From positions 1 to 36,941 of the forward strand of contig CAIKFI010000004.1 in NCBI GenBank assembly GCA_903826635.1: a stretch of 36,941 nt of DNA, given 5' to 3'. How positions within the stretch are numbered: the first letter of the stretch is position 1; every line of letters begins with the position of its first letter. Under the pieces are notes generated by a model, which had not been told where the DNA came from, ran no database searches, and was given only the letters and a program-made list of their open reading frames with translations. Below are positions 6,992 through 15,676 of this stretch, piece by piece. This stretch comes from an uncultured Spartobacteria bacterium (lineage in GTDB: Bacteria; Verrucomicrobiota; Verrucomicrobiia; Chthoniobacterales; UBA6821). The position numbers and the translations under genes are program-made.

Positions 6992-7588
6992 TTAACCGGC
7001 GGCGGGCTGTGGGGCGGGGGAGGCGCCTCCACTTTTTCCCCTCCGACGGCGATTGGGTCGAGGGCGTTGCACCTGGGGTGCCGAAGGTTCGGTTGCGCTC
7101 ACCGCTTGGGATGGGGATTGATCCGACTGTTCGTCATGGTGCTCGTCATGATTTTGGATTGTCATGTCCGAATCCCGAGGATCCTCCCGGTAGGAGGGTG
7201 CCGACTCATCCCGGGAGTCGAGCTCTGCAACGGATTGTCGATCCTCCTCATGATGATCCTCTTTCCGTTCTTGAGGTCGGTTATCCTGTCGGTGGGGACG
7301 TTGATGACGATCGTCGCGTCGTCCCTGTTGCTGCTGATGGCGTTGTCCCTGCTGAGGCTGGACGCTTCGTTCCGACTGGGCCCGTTTGTGGAGAACTGAG
7401 GTAAGATCCTTCAGCGAGGAGACAAGGTGGACACCCAGGTCCCCCTCGGGCTCATGGGCCCGCTCGATGGATTCAGCGACCCCCTCAACCGCAGCCGTGA
7501 GGTGTTCGAGGGAGTTGTGAATCCCTTTCAAGCTGATCGAGATGGATTTTAGAAGTTCGTGAGTCGCGTCGGGATCGGAAGAGTTCAT
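6992..7588 (-). CDS. charged, mostly disordered hypothetical protein
   Basis: A 198-residue protein with two parts. Residues about 1-75 look amphipathic and helical, possibly a short coiled coil (LLKSISISLKGIHNSLEHL). The rest is low complexity, very rich in Gln, His, Arg, Asp and Glu, and ends in a basic NRRRRGK stretch with a Pro/Ala tail. It has no signal peptide. The ATG lies two bases after the stop of the DUF1365 gene (stop at 7591-7593), so it is probably translationally coupled and the last gene of the desaturase operon. The plus strand carries a hydrophobic frame over the same bases (7067-7399), which I regard as the antisense shadow. Function unknown. Confidence 0.6.
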   Translation of the reverse strand: MNSSDPDATHELLKSISISLKGIHNSLEHLTAAVEGVAESIERAHEPEGDLGVHLVSSLKDLTSVLHKRAQSERSVQPQQGQRHQQQQGRRDDRHQRPHRQDNRPQERKEDHHEEDRQSVAELDSRDESAPSYREDPRDSDMTIQNHDEHHDEQSDQSPSQAVSATEPSAPQVQRPRPNRRRRGKSGGASPAPQPAAG

Positions 7589-7590
7589 CG

Positions 7591-8439
7591 TCAAGATTGG
7601 TGATTTTTGGAATCTGTGTCCTGAGCAGAGTGGGCGCAGGAAGAGGGGTGGTTGGCGAGAGATTTATGGGGTCGATGGATCCCTTTTTGAAGTTCGGGTT
7701 CGAGTTCCTTGCGGCGTGCCTTGAGACCCTTCCTCCAGATCAAAAGGGCCTGCCAGTGAATGCCCAGGATGACTTGAAGCGTCAGGAAGGGATACTTCAG
7801 GGAAAAGTGAAGGAGGTTGCGGTCATTCAGGGGAACACGCTCACCGGTCAGCACGCTGATCAATTCACGCTCAGCGCCCCTGTAGTCATCGATGAACACC
7901 TGAAGTCTCTCTCCGGGAAGGTGAAACCGAAATTCGAATTCAAGATCGAGATCGGAGAAAGGAGAGACATAGAAATGCTTGATTACGCGGCATCGGAATG
8001 TCCCGTCCTCCTGCAAGGGCACCAAATACGGTTTCCATTCACCGAATGTGTTGCCAACCTCGGCCACTGCAATCAATGGAGAACCTTCCGTGTCGTGGCA
8101 GTAGTAAATCGAGATCGGATTGAAGAGATATCCGGCGATCCGGGGTAGTGTCAGGAGCAGAATCTTGCCTACGGGGTTCGTGATGCCGTTTTCCGCAAGA
8201 TATCGGTGGATATTCTCACGGAGGGAAGGGGCTCCATGGCTGATATGATCATCCTCATGAAAGCTGTAGAGACCGGGAGCATTGACTTTGAGAAGTCGCA
8301 ACGAGGAGGAAAGCTCCGGAAGTTCGTCAAGATCGATGAGGAAGTAAAAAACCCGGTAAAGGAATTCATGCTTCTTGGGTGCCAACCTTCGGTGGAAGAC
8401 CATGCACTCGTAGAGGCATGAGTGAAGGGGGGGTGGCAT
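7591..8439 (-). CDS. DUF1365 family protein
   Basis: A 282-residue protein with the DUF1365 hallmarks: HSCLYECMVFHRRLAPKKHEF at the start, then LIDLDEL, LPRIAGYLFNPISIYYC in the middle and VSPF plus a FHLPGE segment after it. The biochemical role is not settled. Members are usually found beside COG2907 FAD-dependent oxidoreductases and fatty-acid-modifying enzymes, and are thought to act on membrane lipids. Here it lies 75 bases after the COG2907 gene and just before the disordered protein. A hydrophobic segment (LTLQVILGIHWQALLIW, late in the protein) suggests membrane association. The ATG at 8439 gives the normal family N-terminus. Confidence 0.88.
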   Translation of the reverse strand: MPPPLHSCLYECMVFHRRLAPKKHEFLYRVFYFLIDLDELPELSSSLRLLKVNAPGLYSFHEDDHISHGAPSLRENIHRYLAENGITNPVGKILLLTLPRIAGYLFNPISIYYCHDTEGSPLIAVAEVGNTFGEWKPYLVPLQEDGTFRCRVIKHFYVSPFSDLDLEFEFRFHLPGERLQVFIDDYRGAERELISVLTGERVPLNDRNLLHFSLKYPFLTLQVILGIHWQALLIWRKGLKARRKELEPELQKGIHRPHKSLANHPSSCAHSAQDTDSKNHQS

Positions 8440-8514
8440 GGGGGGTATTTTATGAATCTGATAGCCCGACCGCTCTTTTGCATCCGTAAAAGCGGAGTTC
8501 CATCCTCATTCTTT

Positions 8515-9834
8515 TTATCCCCTTGAACCCTTTGAATTCTTTAAAAATCGGACTACTGCCTTGGAGGCTTCGAATCCTGCCATGCAGGCATCCTCATGGA
8601 ATCCATACCGGAAGTAACTTCCGCAGAAAAAAAGCCGGCCCGCGTGATTCAGTTTGGGAAGCTCCCTCTGTGCGCGGATTGCAGGCAGATCGAAGATGGG
8701 ATGATCGTAGACCGTCCTATAGAGGATGTGCGAGGGATCGATCCTGTCGTCGCTGTTTAGGGAGACAAAGTAGTCCCTCGACACGGAAACTCCTTGCAGG
8801 GCATTCATCCAGTAGTGGGTGGCTGCACGACGATGATCGTGACCTTCCTCGACCCGGAAATTCCAGGAAGCCCAGGCAAGGCGACGTCGCGGCATTACGG
8901 AGGTGTCGGTATGAAGGGAGGCCTCGTTGCACTGATAGTGAAAAACCGATAGCAATCGTTGCTGGTCTTCCGTGGGTTGCTTGAGGAGTTTGAGACTCTG
9001 ATCGGCATGAGAGGCCAGGATCACCGCATCGAATCGCTCGCACACCCCGGATGCGGTTGTCACCCAGGCTCCCTCCCCATTCTCTTCCACGGACGTGACA
9101 GGATCTCCAAGGCGTGGCTGGCCCAAAGTCTCCAGCATCTTCTGCACATAGGTGCGGGCACCCCCATCGACAGTATACCAGGGATGATGGGTACTGACTC
9201 CCAGGAACCCGTGGTTGTGGAAGAAGTGGAGCAGGGTGGAGGCGGGAAAATCCAGAATGCGTCCGGGTTCCGTCGACCAGACAGCGGAGCTCATCGGGAC
9301 AAGATAAAGATCCAGAAAATCCGCCCCGAAATGGTGCCTCTTGCAGAAGGTGGCCAGATCCTCCTGGTCAAAATTGGCGTTCTCTTGGGTGGTATCGCCC
9401 TCGGATTCCTGACGAAGCCACTTTCTTCCCACACGGAAGAACCGCATGATTTCCGCGATCAGCTTCAGGAAGCGGAGATTTCCCAAATTGCGGCGTTGTG
9501 CGAAGAGCTTGTTAAGCCCCATACCGTTATATTCCAAGCCCCTGGCCGGATGCTGCACGCTGAAGGACATCTCGCTCGGTTTGATGGAGATCCCAAGCTC
9601 ATCGAAAAGACGACAGAGATTCGGATAAGTGATTTTATTGAAAACAATGAACCCCGTATCGATGGGAACTTCCCGATCCCCCTCAAGCACGGTCACTGTG
9701 TTCGTATGCCCGCCGGGGCGCAGTGCGGACTCAAAAAGGGTGATGTTGCAACGATCGCGCAGCCCCCATGCCGAGGAGAGACCCGCGATCCCGGTGCCGA
9801 CCACGGCCACCCGGGGAGGAGTGCTAGGTTCCAT
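8515..9834 (-). CDS. FAD/NAD(P)-binding oxidoreductase, COG2907 amine-oxidase-like
   Basis: A 439-residue flavoprotein. An N-terminal dinucleotide-binding motif VVGTGIAGLSSA (Gly13, Gly15, Gly18) is followed by ESALRPGGHTNTV, the second flavin-contact region of amine-oxidase-like enzymes. IDTGFIVFN and the C-terminal FCGSYFRYGFHEDA segment are typical of COG2907 predicted NAD/FAD-binding proteins. These are repeatedly linked with DUF1365 and cyclopropane-fatty-acid synthase-like genes, so a role in modifying or desaturating membrane fatty acids is inferred. ATG 9834 lies inside the end of the desaturase gene (stop at 9824-9826), indicating coupled translation. A GGAG lies 13 bases upstream. 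Confidence 0.88.
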   Translation of the reverse strand: MEPSTPPRVAVVGTGIAGLSSAWGLRDRCNITLFESALRPGGHTNTVTVLEGDREVPIDTGFIVFNKITYPNLCRLFDELGISIKPSEMSFSVQHPARGLEYNGMGLNKLFAQRRNLGNLRFLKLIAEIMRFFRVGRKWLRQESEGDTTQENANFDQEDLATFCKRHHFGADFLDLYLVPMSSAVWSTEPGRILDFPASTLLHFFHNHGFLGVSTHHPWYTVDGGARTYVQKMLETLGQPRLGDPVTSVEENGEGAWVTTASGVCERFDAVILASHADQSLKLLKQPTEDQQRLLSVFHYQCNEASLHTDTSVMPRRRLAWASWNFRVEEGHDHRRAATHYWMNALQGVSVSRDYFVSLNSDDRIDPSHILYRTVYDHPIFDLPAIRAQRELPKLNHAGRLFFCGSYFRYGFHEDACMAGFEASKAVVRFLKNSKGSRG

Positions 9835-10765
9835 TTCTGATGGTGTTCTCCTCACGGAACGCGCTCTCGGGGATGCGTTTTAGATTGCTGATGATGCCCA
9901 GAGCGGAAAAACCCTTCAGGACGTAATAGGTTGGGTCGATCTCCCACCAGTAAAACCCCTGCCGTGCCGAGGACTGGTAACGGTGATGGTTGTTATGCCA
10001 TCCCTCTCCAAGAGTGATGATCGCCAGCAGTAAACTATTTTTACTGTCGTCACCGGTATCGTAGCGGGGTTTCCCGAAAACATGGGCCATGGAGTTGATG
10101 CAGCAGGTGCCGTGAAAAAGTAAAACCGTGCTGACGAATCCCCCCCAGATCAGCATTTGAAGCCCGGATGTGTGGAGGGAGGGCTCCAAAGCCTCAAGCA
10201 GGGCCCCCATCCCGTAGGTTAGGATGGCTAGAGCGAGGGGGCCGATCAGGTCGAACCGGTTCAGAAAAACAAGTTCGGGGAACTTGGCAAGGTCGGGAAT
10301 CAGGGAGTAATCGGTGGGGAAATTCCTGCTGCTTGTCATCCATCCGATGTGAGCCCATAGGAATCCCTTTTGCCTCGGCGAGTGGACATCGATCTCCTCG
10401 TCCGAATGGGCATGGTGATGGCGGTGCACGGCCGCCCACCAGAGGGCACCGCGCTGGACCGAGAGAAGGCCAAACAGGGCAAAAAGGAACTGGACGGTTC
10501 TGCCGGCCTTGAAGGCTTTGTGACAGAAATACCGATGGTAAATCCCCGTGACAAAAAACATCCTGACCACGTAAAGGAGGGCGCAGACGAGCAGCGCCAC
10601 CGGACTCCAACCCACCCAAAAGACCCCCAGGCATCCCAGGTGCAGGATGATGAATGGGAGCGCGCGGCTCCATTCCATCTTTTCGGGCAGGGCCCTGGTG
10701 GCCTCAACACCGCGAGGGAAGTAATCGGAATCGATGAAACGGACCATTCCTAAGAGGTTTTTCAT
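9824..10765 (-). CDS. membrane fatty acid (acyl-CoA-type, delta-9-like) desaturase
   Basis: A 313-residue integral membrane di-iron enzyme. All three histidine boxes are present: HRYFCH (77-82), HRHHH (114-118) and HNNHH (257-261). Several hydrophobic segments lie between them (around 37-75, 93-113, 172-190 and 205-222). It would introduce a double bond into fatty-acyl chains using oxygen and an electron donor; the position is inferred from the family. It is the first gene of a minus-strand cluster with the overlapping COG2907 oxidoreductase and the DUF1365 gene. The oxygen requirement suggests an aerobic or microaerobic host. Met7 (10747) is an alternative start. Confidence 0.92.
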   Translation of the reverse strand: MKNLLGMVRFIDSDYFPRGVEATRALPEKMEWSRALPFIILHLGCLGVFWVGWSPVALLVCALLYVVRMFFVTGIYHRYFCHKAFKAGRTVQFLFALFGLLSVQRGALWWAAVHRHHHAHSDEEIDVHSPRQKGFLWAHIGWMTSSRNFPTDYSLIPDLAKFPELVFLNRFDLIGPLALAILTYGMGALLEALEPSLHTSGLQMLIWGGFVSTVLLFHGTCCINSMAHVFGKPRYDTGDDSKNSLLLAIITLGEGWHNNHHRYQSSARQGFYWWEIDPTYYVLKGFSALGIISNLKRIPESAFREENTIRNGT

Positions 10766-10828
10766 GTGACACTGTTGGAGAGAATGGAGGAACGTATCGC
10801 TCTCTTACCCTTTCGTCCTGATCAGGGT

Positions 10829-11782
10829 TTATTCGTTTGAGATGCCAAACTCTCCAAGCAGGCGGTGCAGATCGTCCGAGCCGTAATATTCGATGGAGAT
10901 GTGACCTTTTTTCGGCGCATGGGTCAGGGAGACCCGGGTGGAAAAGCGATGCTGGAGTTTGTTTTCGATGTTCTTGAGGGCCGGGGGAAGCTCCTGCAAC
11001 CTGCGCCCGCGTCTGCTTTTTCCATCCCGCGGTTTGGTACCGGCAAGATGGTCCGCAACAAATTGTTCGGCTTCCCTGACGGAGGCTCCGGTGCGGATGA
11101 GCTTCTCAGCCAGAATCCGTTGCTCCGCTGGATCCTTGATTCCAAGAAGAACCTTTGCGTGACCTTTGGTGAGGCGGGACTGGATCAGGTGGGTTCTCAC
11201 CTCGGGATCCAATTCCATCAACCGCATGGCGTTGGCAACATCGGATCGGCTTTTCCCAACGCGCTTGGCGATCTCATCCTGGGTGAGGCGGAACTCCTTG
11301 GAAAGACGCTGGTAGGCTGCAGCCTCTTCAATGGGATTGAGTCCCTCCCGCTGAAGATTCTCGATCAGGGCCAATTCCAGAACCTCCTGATCGGAGGCCT
11401 TGCGCACGATGACCGGAGCCTCGGAGAGGCCGACCTCAAGAGAGGCCCTCATCCTGCGCTCACCTGCAATGAGTTCGTATTTACCTCCCGCCATCCTGAC
11501 AATCAGCGGTTGGATGATCCCCCGTTCCCTGATGGAATCGATAAGTTCGACAAGATGCTCAGCTGGAAATTCCGTTCTAGGTTGGAGGGGGCTGGGCACA
11601 ATCTGGTCGATCCTGACCATTTGGATGCGCTCACCATTCTCTTCGGAGGGGAGCGGAGCTGCTACGCGGGTGTTGATAAGGGCTCCAAGCCCCTTGCCCA
11701 GACCTTTACCAAGGCCCTTCCCGAGGTTTTTTGCCCCGGTTGCTTCTCCTCCACCCTCTTTTCCAAACTCAGACTTAGCCAT
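10829..11782 (-). CDS. parB: chromosome partitioning protein ParB
   Basis: A 317-residue ParB/Spo0J protein. It contains QPRTEF, the GERRMRA box of the CTP-binding domain (107-113), ENLQRE (141-146), and a helix-turn-helix around 166-189 for parS binding. The C-terminal segment (about 265-317) is the dimerisation region. Such proteins form CTP-dependent sliding clamps near the origin. Residues 20-36 repeat the LGKG unit three times before LGALI, expanding the usual single N-terminal ParA-contact motif. No parA lies next to it on this stretch. It diverges from the acyltransferase gene that starts at about 11907. Confidence 0.95.
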   Translation of the reverse strand: MAKSEFGKEGGGEATGAKNLGKGLGKGLGKGLGALINTRVAAPLPSEENGERIQMVRIDQIVPSPLQPRTEFPAEHLVELIDSIRERGIIQPLIVRMAGGKYELIAGERRMRASLEVGLSEAPVIVRKASDQEVLELALIENLQREGLNPIEEAAAYQRLSKEFRLTQDEIAKRVGKSRSDVANAMRLMELDPEVRTHLIQSRLTKGHAKVLLGIKDPAEQRILAEKLIRTGASVREAEQFVADHLAGTKPRDGKSRRGRRLQELPPALKNIENKLQHRFSTRVSLTHAPKKGHISIEYYGSDDLHRLLGEFGISNE

Positions 11783-11906
11783 GAGGCTAGCGTAGAGCAG
11801 TCTTCAAGAGATGGGGAAGGAAAAGGTTGTTTTGATAACCCCATATCTGTCAGAGGCAGATCTCCATGCTAGGCTAACGGGATCTCTTGCATCATTTTTA
11901 TCTCCG

Positions 11907-12620
11907 ATGACGTTCCCCATGTTTGAGCATCTTGATCTGATTCTCCCGGAGAAGGCTTTCAACGGAGCGATGCAGATGGCCCTGGACGAGGTCTTGTTGC
12001 CGCTGGTCAAGATGCCGACCTTGAGGATTTATCATTGGGAGGCTCCCTGTGTAACCTTCGGATATTTTCAAAAACATTCGGAGGTGCGCTCGCTCCATCC
12101 CGCAATGGAGGTTGTCAGGCGCTGGACGGGAGGGGGCATGGTGGTGCATGGGGAGGATCTGACCTTTTCCCTGATGGTTCCCGAGTTGCATCCCGCAGCC
12201 TCCATGAGACCCTCACTCTTTTATAAATTATTGCATGCCTCCCTTGGTGAGTGGCTGAAGAAACGGCTTCCGAAAGGGATTCGGATGGCCTGTCCCGAGG
12301 ATGTCACCAATGGACCTGCATGTTTCGCTGCACCGGCTCTGGATGATCTTCTTGTGGAAGGTCGAAAAATCCTGGGTGGTGCTCAAAGGCGCAGTCATGG
12401 GGCGTTACTCTATCAGGGGAGCTTGCAGTGCAGGGATCTCGGGACGTTTGATCCCTCGAACATGGGGGCTGCCCTCAGTGCTTCGGAGACTTTGCGTCTT
12501 TTGGATGAATACCGATGGAATAACAACGACGACAACGGTTATGACAACGATCTTCTCAAAAGTGCTGAGAGGATCGCTGAGGCCCGCTATTCCTGCCGTG
12601 AGTGGAATGAGCGCAGATAA
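11907..12620 (+). CDS. LipM/LplA-type octanoyl- or lipoyl-transferase
   Basis: A 237-residue protein of the biotin/lipoate A/B ligase fold. It shows RRWTGGGMVVHGEDLTFS (71-88), corresponding to the RRxxGGG(A/M)VxHxxxLxFS motif, and the substrate-lysine loop GRKILGGAQRR (Lys154). Cys139, in GPACFAAP, occupies the position of the acyl-accepting cysteine of LipM octanoyltransferases, so octanoyl transfer is more likely than ATP-dependent ligation. A short Asn/Asp-rich stretch (about residues 204-216) is unusual. The reading frame begins upstream at 11811, but the family N-terminus fits ATG 11907 or 11919. The start is therefore uncertain by a few residues. Confidence 0.82.
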   Translation: MTFPMFEHLDLILPEKAFNGAMQMALDEVLLPLVKMPTLRIYHWEAPCVTFGYFQKHSEVRSLHPAMEVVRRWTGGGMVVHGEDLTFSLMVPELHPAASMRPSLFYKLLHASLGEWLKKRLPKGIRMACPEDVTNGPACFAAPALDDLLVEGRKILGGAQRRSHGALLYQGSLQCRDLGTFDPSNMGAALSASETLRLLDEYRWNNNDDNGYDNDLLKSAERIAEARYSCREWNERR

Positions 12621-12739
12621 CCATGTCTCTGGGGATCACCAAGTCCCGAGAGAGGCTTTGTGACCAGAACGTTACAGGAAAGAGGTTGTTTTTCTTCGGT
12701 TGTTCAAGCTGAATCAAAGATTCATTCCATCACACACCC

Positions 12740-13747
12740 ATGAAACATATCCTCGCAGCAGTTGCTGTCGTCATCACAGGTCTCGCCAATCAGGCTATGG
12801 CTGTCACAGCCTTGAATGGATCCGGTGCCACATTTCCCGCACCTCTCTACCTAAGATGGGCTTCTGATTTCGGCAAAACAAACAGCTCGATCGCCGTGAA
12901 TTATCAGGGTGTGGGCAGCGGTGCGGGCGTTAAACAATTCGGAGATGGAATCACGGATTTCGGTGCAAGCGATGTGGCCATGACAGACGCTGAGATTGCC
13001 AAAGTGGGAGGGAATGTCCTGATGCTCCCCGCAACAGCCGGGACCATTGTCCTAGCCTATAACATCAAGGGTGTTGAAGGTGGGCTGAAGCTCTCACGGG
13101 CGGCTTACACGGGCATTTTGCTCGGGACACTCAAAAAATGGAATGATCCCTTGATTGTGAAGGATAATCCGGGCATTGCCCTCCCAAGCCTACCCGTCAC
13201 CGTGGTGACGCGTTCGGATGGTAGCGGCACCACCGCCGTATTCACGGCGCACCTTGATGCGGTCAGTCCAGAATTTGCCTCCAAGGTGGGAAGTGGAAAG
13301 TCGGTGACTTGGCCGGTGGGACTTGCAGGAAAGGGTAATGACGGTGTCACGGCGCTGATCAAACAGACACCCGGAGCAATCGGATATGTCGAGTTCGGTT
13401 ATGCTGACAACAATAAGCTCACGATGGCCTCATTACAGAACAAAGCCGGCAACTTCATCGTTCCGACGATTGAGAGCGGGGCGGCCACCCTTGCCTCGGT
13501 GGTGCTTCCCGAAAATCTGAGGGCCTTCATCACCGACCCGGAAGGTGCCAATGATTATCCCATCGCCACCTTCACCTGGTTGCTTGTGAAGAAAAGCTAT
13601 AGCGACCAGAGAAAGGCCTCGGCAGTAAAGGAGTTTGTGAACTACGGATTGACGATCGGGCAACAAGCCGCCCCGGGGTTGGGATACATCACGTTGCCTG
13701 CCACTGTGGTGGCGAAAGTTCAAGCCGCCCTTGAGACCGTCAAATAA
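12740..13747 (+). CDS. pstS: phosphate ABC transporter substrate-binding protein PstS
   Basis: A 335-residue periplasmic protein with a signal peptide ending near QAMA (about residue 21). The mature protein opens NGSGATFPAPLY, the standard PstS start, and includes GVGSGAGVKQF, DFGASD and RSDGSGTT, the loops that hold the phosphate anion. It captures phosphate and delivers it to PstCA. It is the first gene of pstS-pstC-pstA-pstB-phoU, with a 54-base gap to pstC. The 119-base upstream region has two GGTTGTT repeats (12684-12690 and 12698-12704), but I see no classical enterobacterial Pho box. Confidence 0.95.
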   Translation: MKHILAAVAVVITGLANQAMAVTALNGSGATFPAPLYLRWASDFGKTNSSIAVNYQGVGSGAGVKQFGDGITDFGASDVAMTDAEIAKVGGNVLMLPATAGTIVLAYNIKGVEGGLKLSRAAYTGILLGTLKKWNDPLIVKDNPGIALPSLPVTVVTRSDGSGTTAVFTAHLDAVSPEFASKVGSGKSVTWPVGLAGKGNDGVTALIKQTPGAIGYVEFGYADNNKLTMASLQNKAGNFIVPTIESGAATLASVVLPENLRAFITDPEGANDYPIATFTWLLVKKSYSDQRKASAVKEFVNYGLTIGQQAAPGLGYITLPATVVAKVQAALETVK

Positions 13748-13801
13748 CCGGCATCACGGTTGAATTAAGGACAAACCAAGGCCACTGAGAAATCTCCGAT
13801 T

Positions 13802-14764
13802 GTGGGCAGTTCACTCTCCAACTCCGGGATGGCTGGCCCTGTGACTTGCGAATACAGGCGCCGTCCCGACCTTTTCAGGGCGACCTGCTTTCTTGCCTCG
13901 GTCCTGACTATTCTCCTCTTGGTATTCATCTTCGGGGAAATCCTGACCAAGGCCTGGCCTGCCATCCATCGCTTCGGATTTGGCTTCATTACCGGTGTTC
14001 AGTGGAGTCCCAACCGGGAGGTGTTCGGGGTGCTTCCAGTCCTCATTGGAACCGCCGCAAGCAGTTTGCTGGCATTGCTGATCGCACTTCCCCTTGGAAT
14101 GGCCATCGCACTTTTTCTCAGTGAGGATTTCCTTCCCGAATCGGTGCGTCAGATCATTCGCTTTGTGGTGGAATTGTTGGCGGCTATTCCGAGCGTCGTT
14201 TACGGGCTTTGGGGCATCTTTGTGGTGATTCCGATTGTCCAGCAGTTTGGGACGGTTCTCTCCGAACACTTCGGATTTCTCCCGATCTTCGCGGGTCCCG
14301 CCTACGGGAATAGTCTCCTCACTGCGAGTCTGGTGCTGGCCCTAATGGTTCTTCCCACCATCACGGCAATTTCACGCTCTTCACTCGTGGCGGTCCCCTA
14401 TTCGCTTCGCGAGGGTTCCTATGCGCTTGGAGCCACGCGTTGGGAGACCATTTTGGGAGTGATTCTTCCGACAGCATCCCCGGGTATCGTGGCCTCGGCG
14501 ATCTTGGCATTCGGCAGGGCAATGGGTGAGACCATGGCGGTTGCCATGCTGATCGGAAACAGTCAGCGTCTTTCCTGGTCGCTTCTCTCTCCCTCCAATA
14601 CCCTCTCTGCATTGCTCGCCAACCAATTTGCCGAGGCTGACGGAATCCAGGTCAGCGCCCTCATGTATGCGGCGGTGATCCTTGTTTTGATGACCCTTGT
14701 CGTCAATCTTGCCGGTGAAATGGTTCTTCGGCAGACACAAAGAGCCACGGCGGGCTTGCGTTAA
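13802..14764 (+). CDS. pstC: phosphate ABC transporter permease PstC
   Basis: A 320-residue inner-membrane permease with about six transmembrane helices, the first around residues 27-47. The cytoplasmic EAA loop that couples to the ATPase is visible as EGSYALGATRWETILGVILP, followed by the conserved GRAMGETMAV region. It forms the channel with PstA. The start is given as GTG 13802; ATG 13829 is an equally reasonable choice and would remove nine residues without touching the first helix. Confidence 0.95.
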   Translation: MGSSLSNSGMAGPVTCEYRRRPDLFRATCFLASVLTILLLVFIFGEILTKAWPAIHRFGFGFITGVQWSPNREVFGVLPVLIGTAASSLLALLIALPLGMAIALFLSEDFLPESVRQIIRFVVELLAAIPSVVYGLWGIFVVIPIVQQFGTVLSEHFGFLPIFAGPAYGNSLLTASLVLALMVLPTITAISRSSLVAVPYSLREGSYALGATRWETILGVILPTASPGIVASAILAFGRAMGETMAVAMLIGNSQRLSWSLLSPSNTLSALLANQFAEADGIQVSALMYAAVILVLMTLVVNLAGEMVLRQTQRATAGLR

Positions 14765-14778
14765 TTGGCCCGGACACA

Positions 14779-15657
14779 ATGAAATCCTATCAACAGAATT
14801 TCTTTTCGGGTTCCGTGAGGAAAACCTCTTTTCTTAGATTGTTCCGCAATCGTTTCCTGAGCGGTCTCTGCATCGCCCTCTCGTTGTTGACCTTGGTTCC
14901 TCTGTTCTCGATCGTCATTCTCGTGATTCGCAACGGCCTGCCCCTGCTGAATCTGAACCTATTTACTCAGTTGCCTCCTGCTCCGGGACTTGATGGTGGA
15001 GGTTTTGGAAATGCCATCCTGGGAACACTTGTCATGGTTGGTATTTCCCTGCTGCTCTCCGTTCCCCTTGGAGTCCTCTCGGCCATTTACATTAACGAAT
15101 ACGCCCCCGTTTCGGCGATGGCTTCCGCTGTAAGGTTCGTGGCCAAGTTGCTGACCGGCATTCCCTCCATCATCTGCGGTGTCTTTGCCTTTGCAGCCGT
15201 GGTCATGACATCCCATCACTTTTCAGCCATAGCCGGGGGAGTCGCGCTTGCGATCCTGATCCTTCCGATCATCCTGCTGACCACGGAGCAGGCTCTTCTG
15301 GGGGTTTCCGCGGCGCATCGGGAGGCTTCCTTCGGGGTTGGAGCCACCCCCTTCCAGACTATCTGGCGCATCGTTCTTCCCGATGCAATGCCAGCGATCA
15401 TGACAGGAATCATGCTTGCGGTATCCCGTGCCGCCGGTGAGACCGCCCCCGTGCTGTTCACTGCGCTCTTCAGCCAGAATTGGATCAGATCCGTGCTGGA
15501 GCCCACGGCCTCTCTCTCGGTGCTGATCTACAACTTCGCGTCACTCCCCTATGCCTATCACATCAAACTGGCCTGGTCGGCCTCCCTTGTCCTCGTCACC
15601 CTTGTGACTCTGACCAACATTCTGGCCCAAGTGATTTTTAGTCCCAAACACCGATAA
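14779..15657 (+). CDS. pstA: phosphate ABC transporter permease PstA
   Basis: A 292-residue polytopic permease of usual PstA length. Hydrophobic helices are visible near residues 28-55, 75-100 and onwards, with the EAA-loop sequence [21 protein letters not shown] and the [14 protein letters not shown] motif. It pairs with PstC in the phosphate import complex. The gene starts 14 bases after pstC and ends 19 bases before pstB, consistent with one operon. Confidence 0.95.
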   Translation: MKSYQQNFFSGSVRKTSFLRLFRNRFLSGLCIALSLLTLVPLFSIVILVIRNGLPLLNLNLFTQLPPAPGLDGGGFGNAILGTLVMVGISLLLSVPLGVLSAIYINEYAPVSAMASAVRFVAKLLTGIPSIICGVFAFAAVVMTSHHFSAIAGGVALAILILPIILLTTEQALLGVSAAHREASFGVGATPFQTIWRIVLPDAMPAIMTGIMLAVSRAAGETAPVLFTALFSQNWIRSVLEPTASLSVLIYNFASLPYAYHIKLAWSASLVLVTLVTLTNILAQVIFSPKHR

Positions 15658-15676
15658 CCCTTCGATCAAAGACGCC

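Noticed and set aside
7067-7399. 110-residue hydrophobic plus-strand frame looking like a membrane protein
   Set aside because: It lies antisense to the charged disordered gene, which has operon context; reversing charged codons often gives hydrophobic ones.
6814-7404. 196-codon plus-strand frame overlapping the TrpF-like gene end
   Set aside because: Arg/Pro-rich composition typical of a shadow frame; it overlaps two better-supported genes.
12621-12739. Classical Pho box upstream of pstS
   Set aside because: No pair of CTGTCAT-like repeats with 11-base periodicity; the GGTTGTT repeats have the wrong sequence and spacing.
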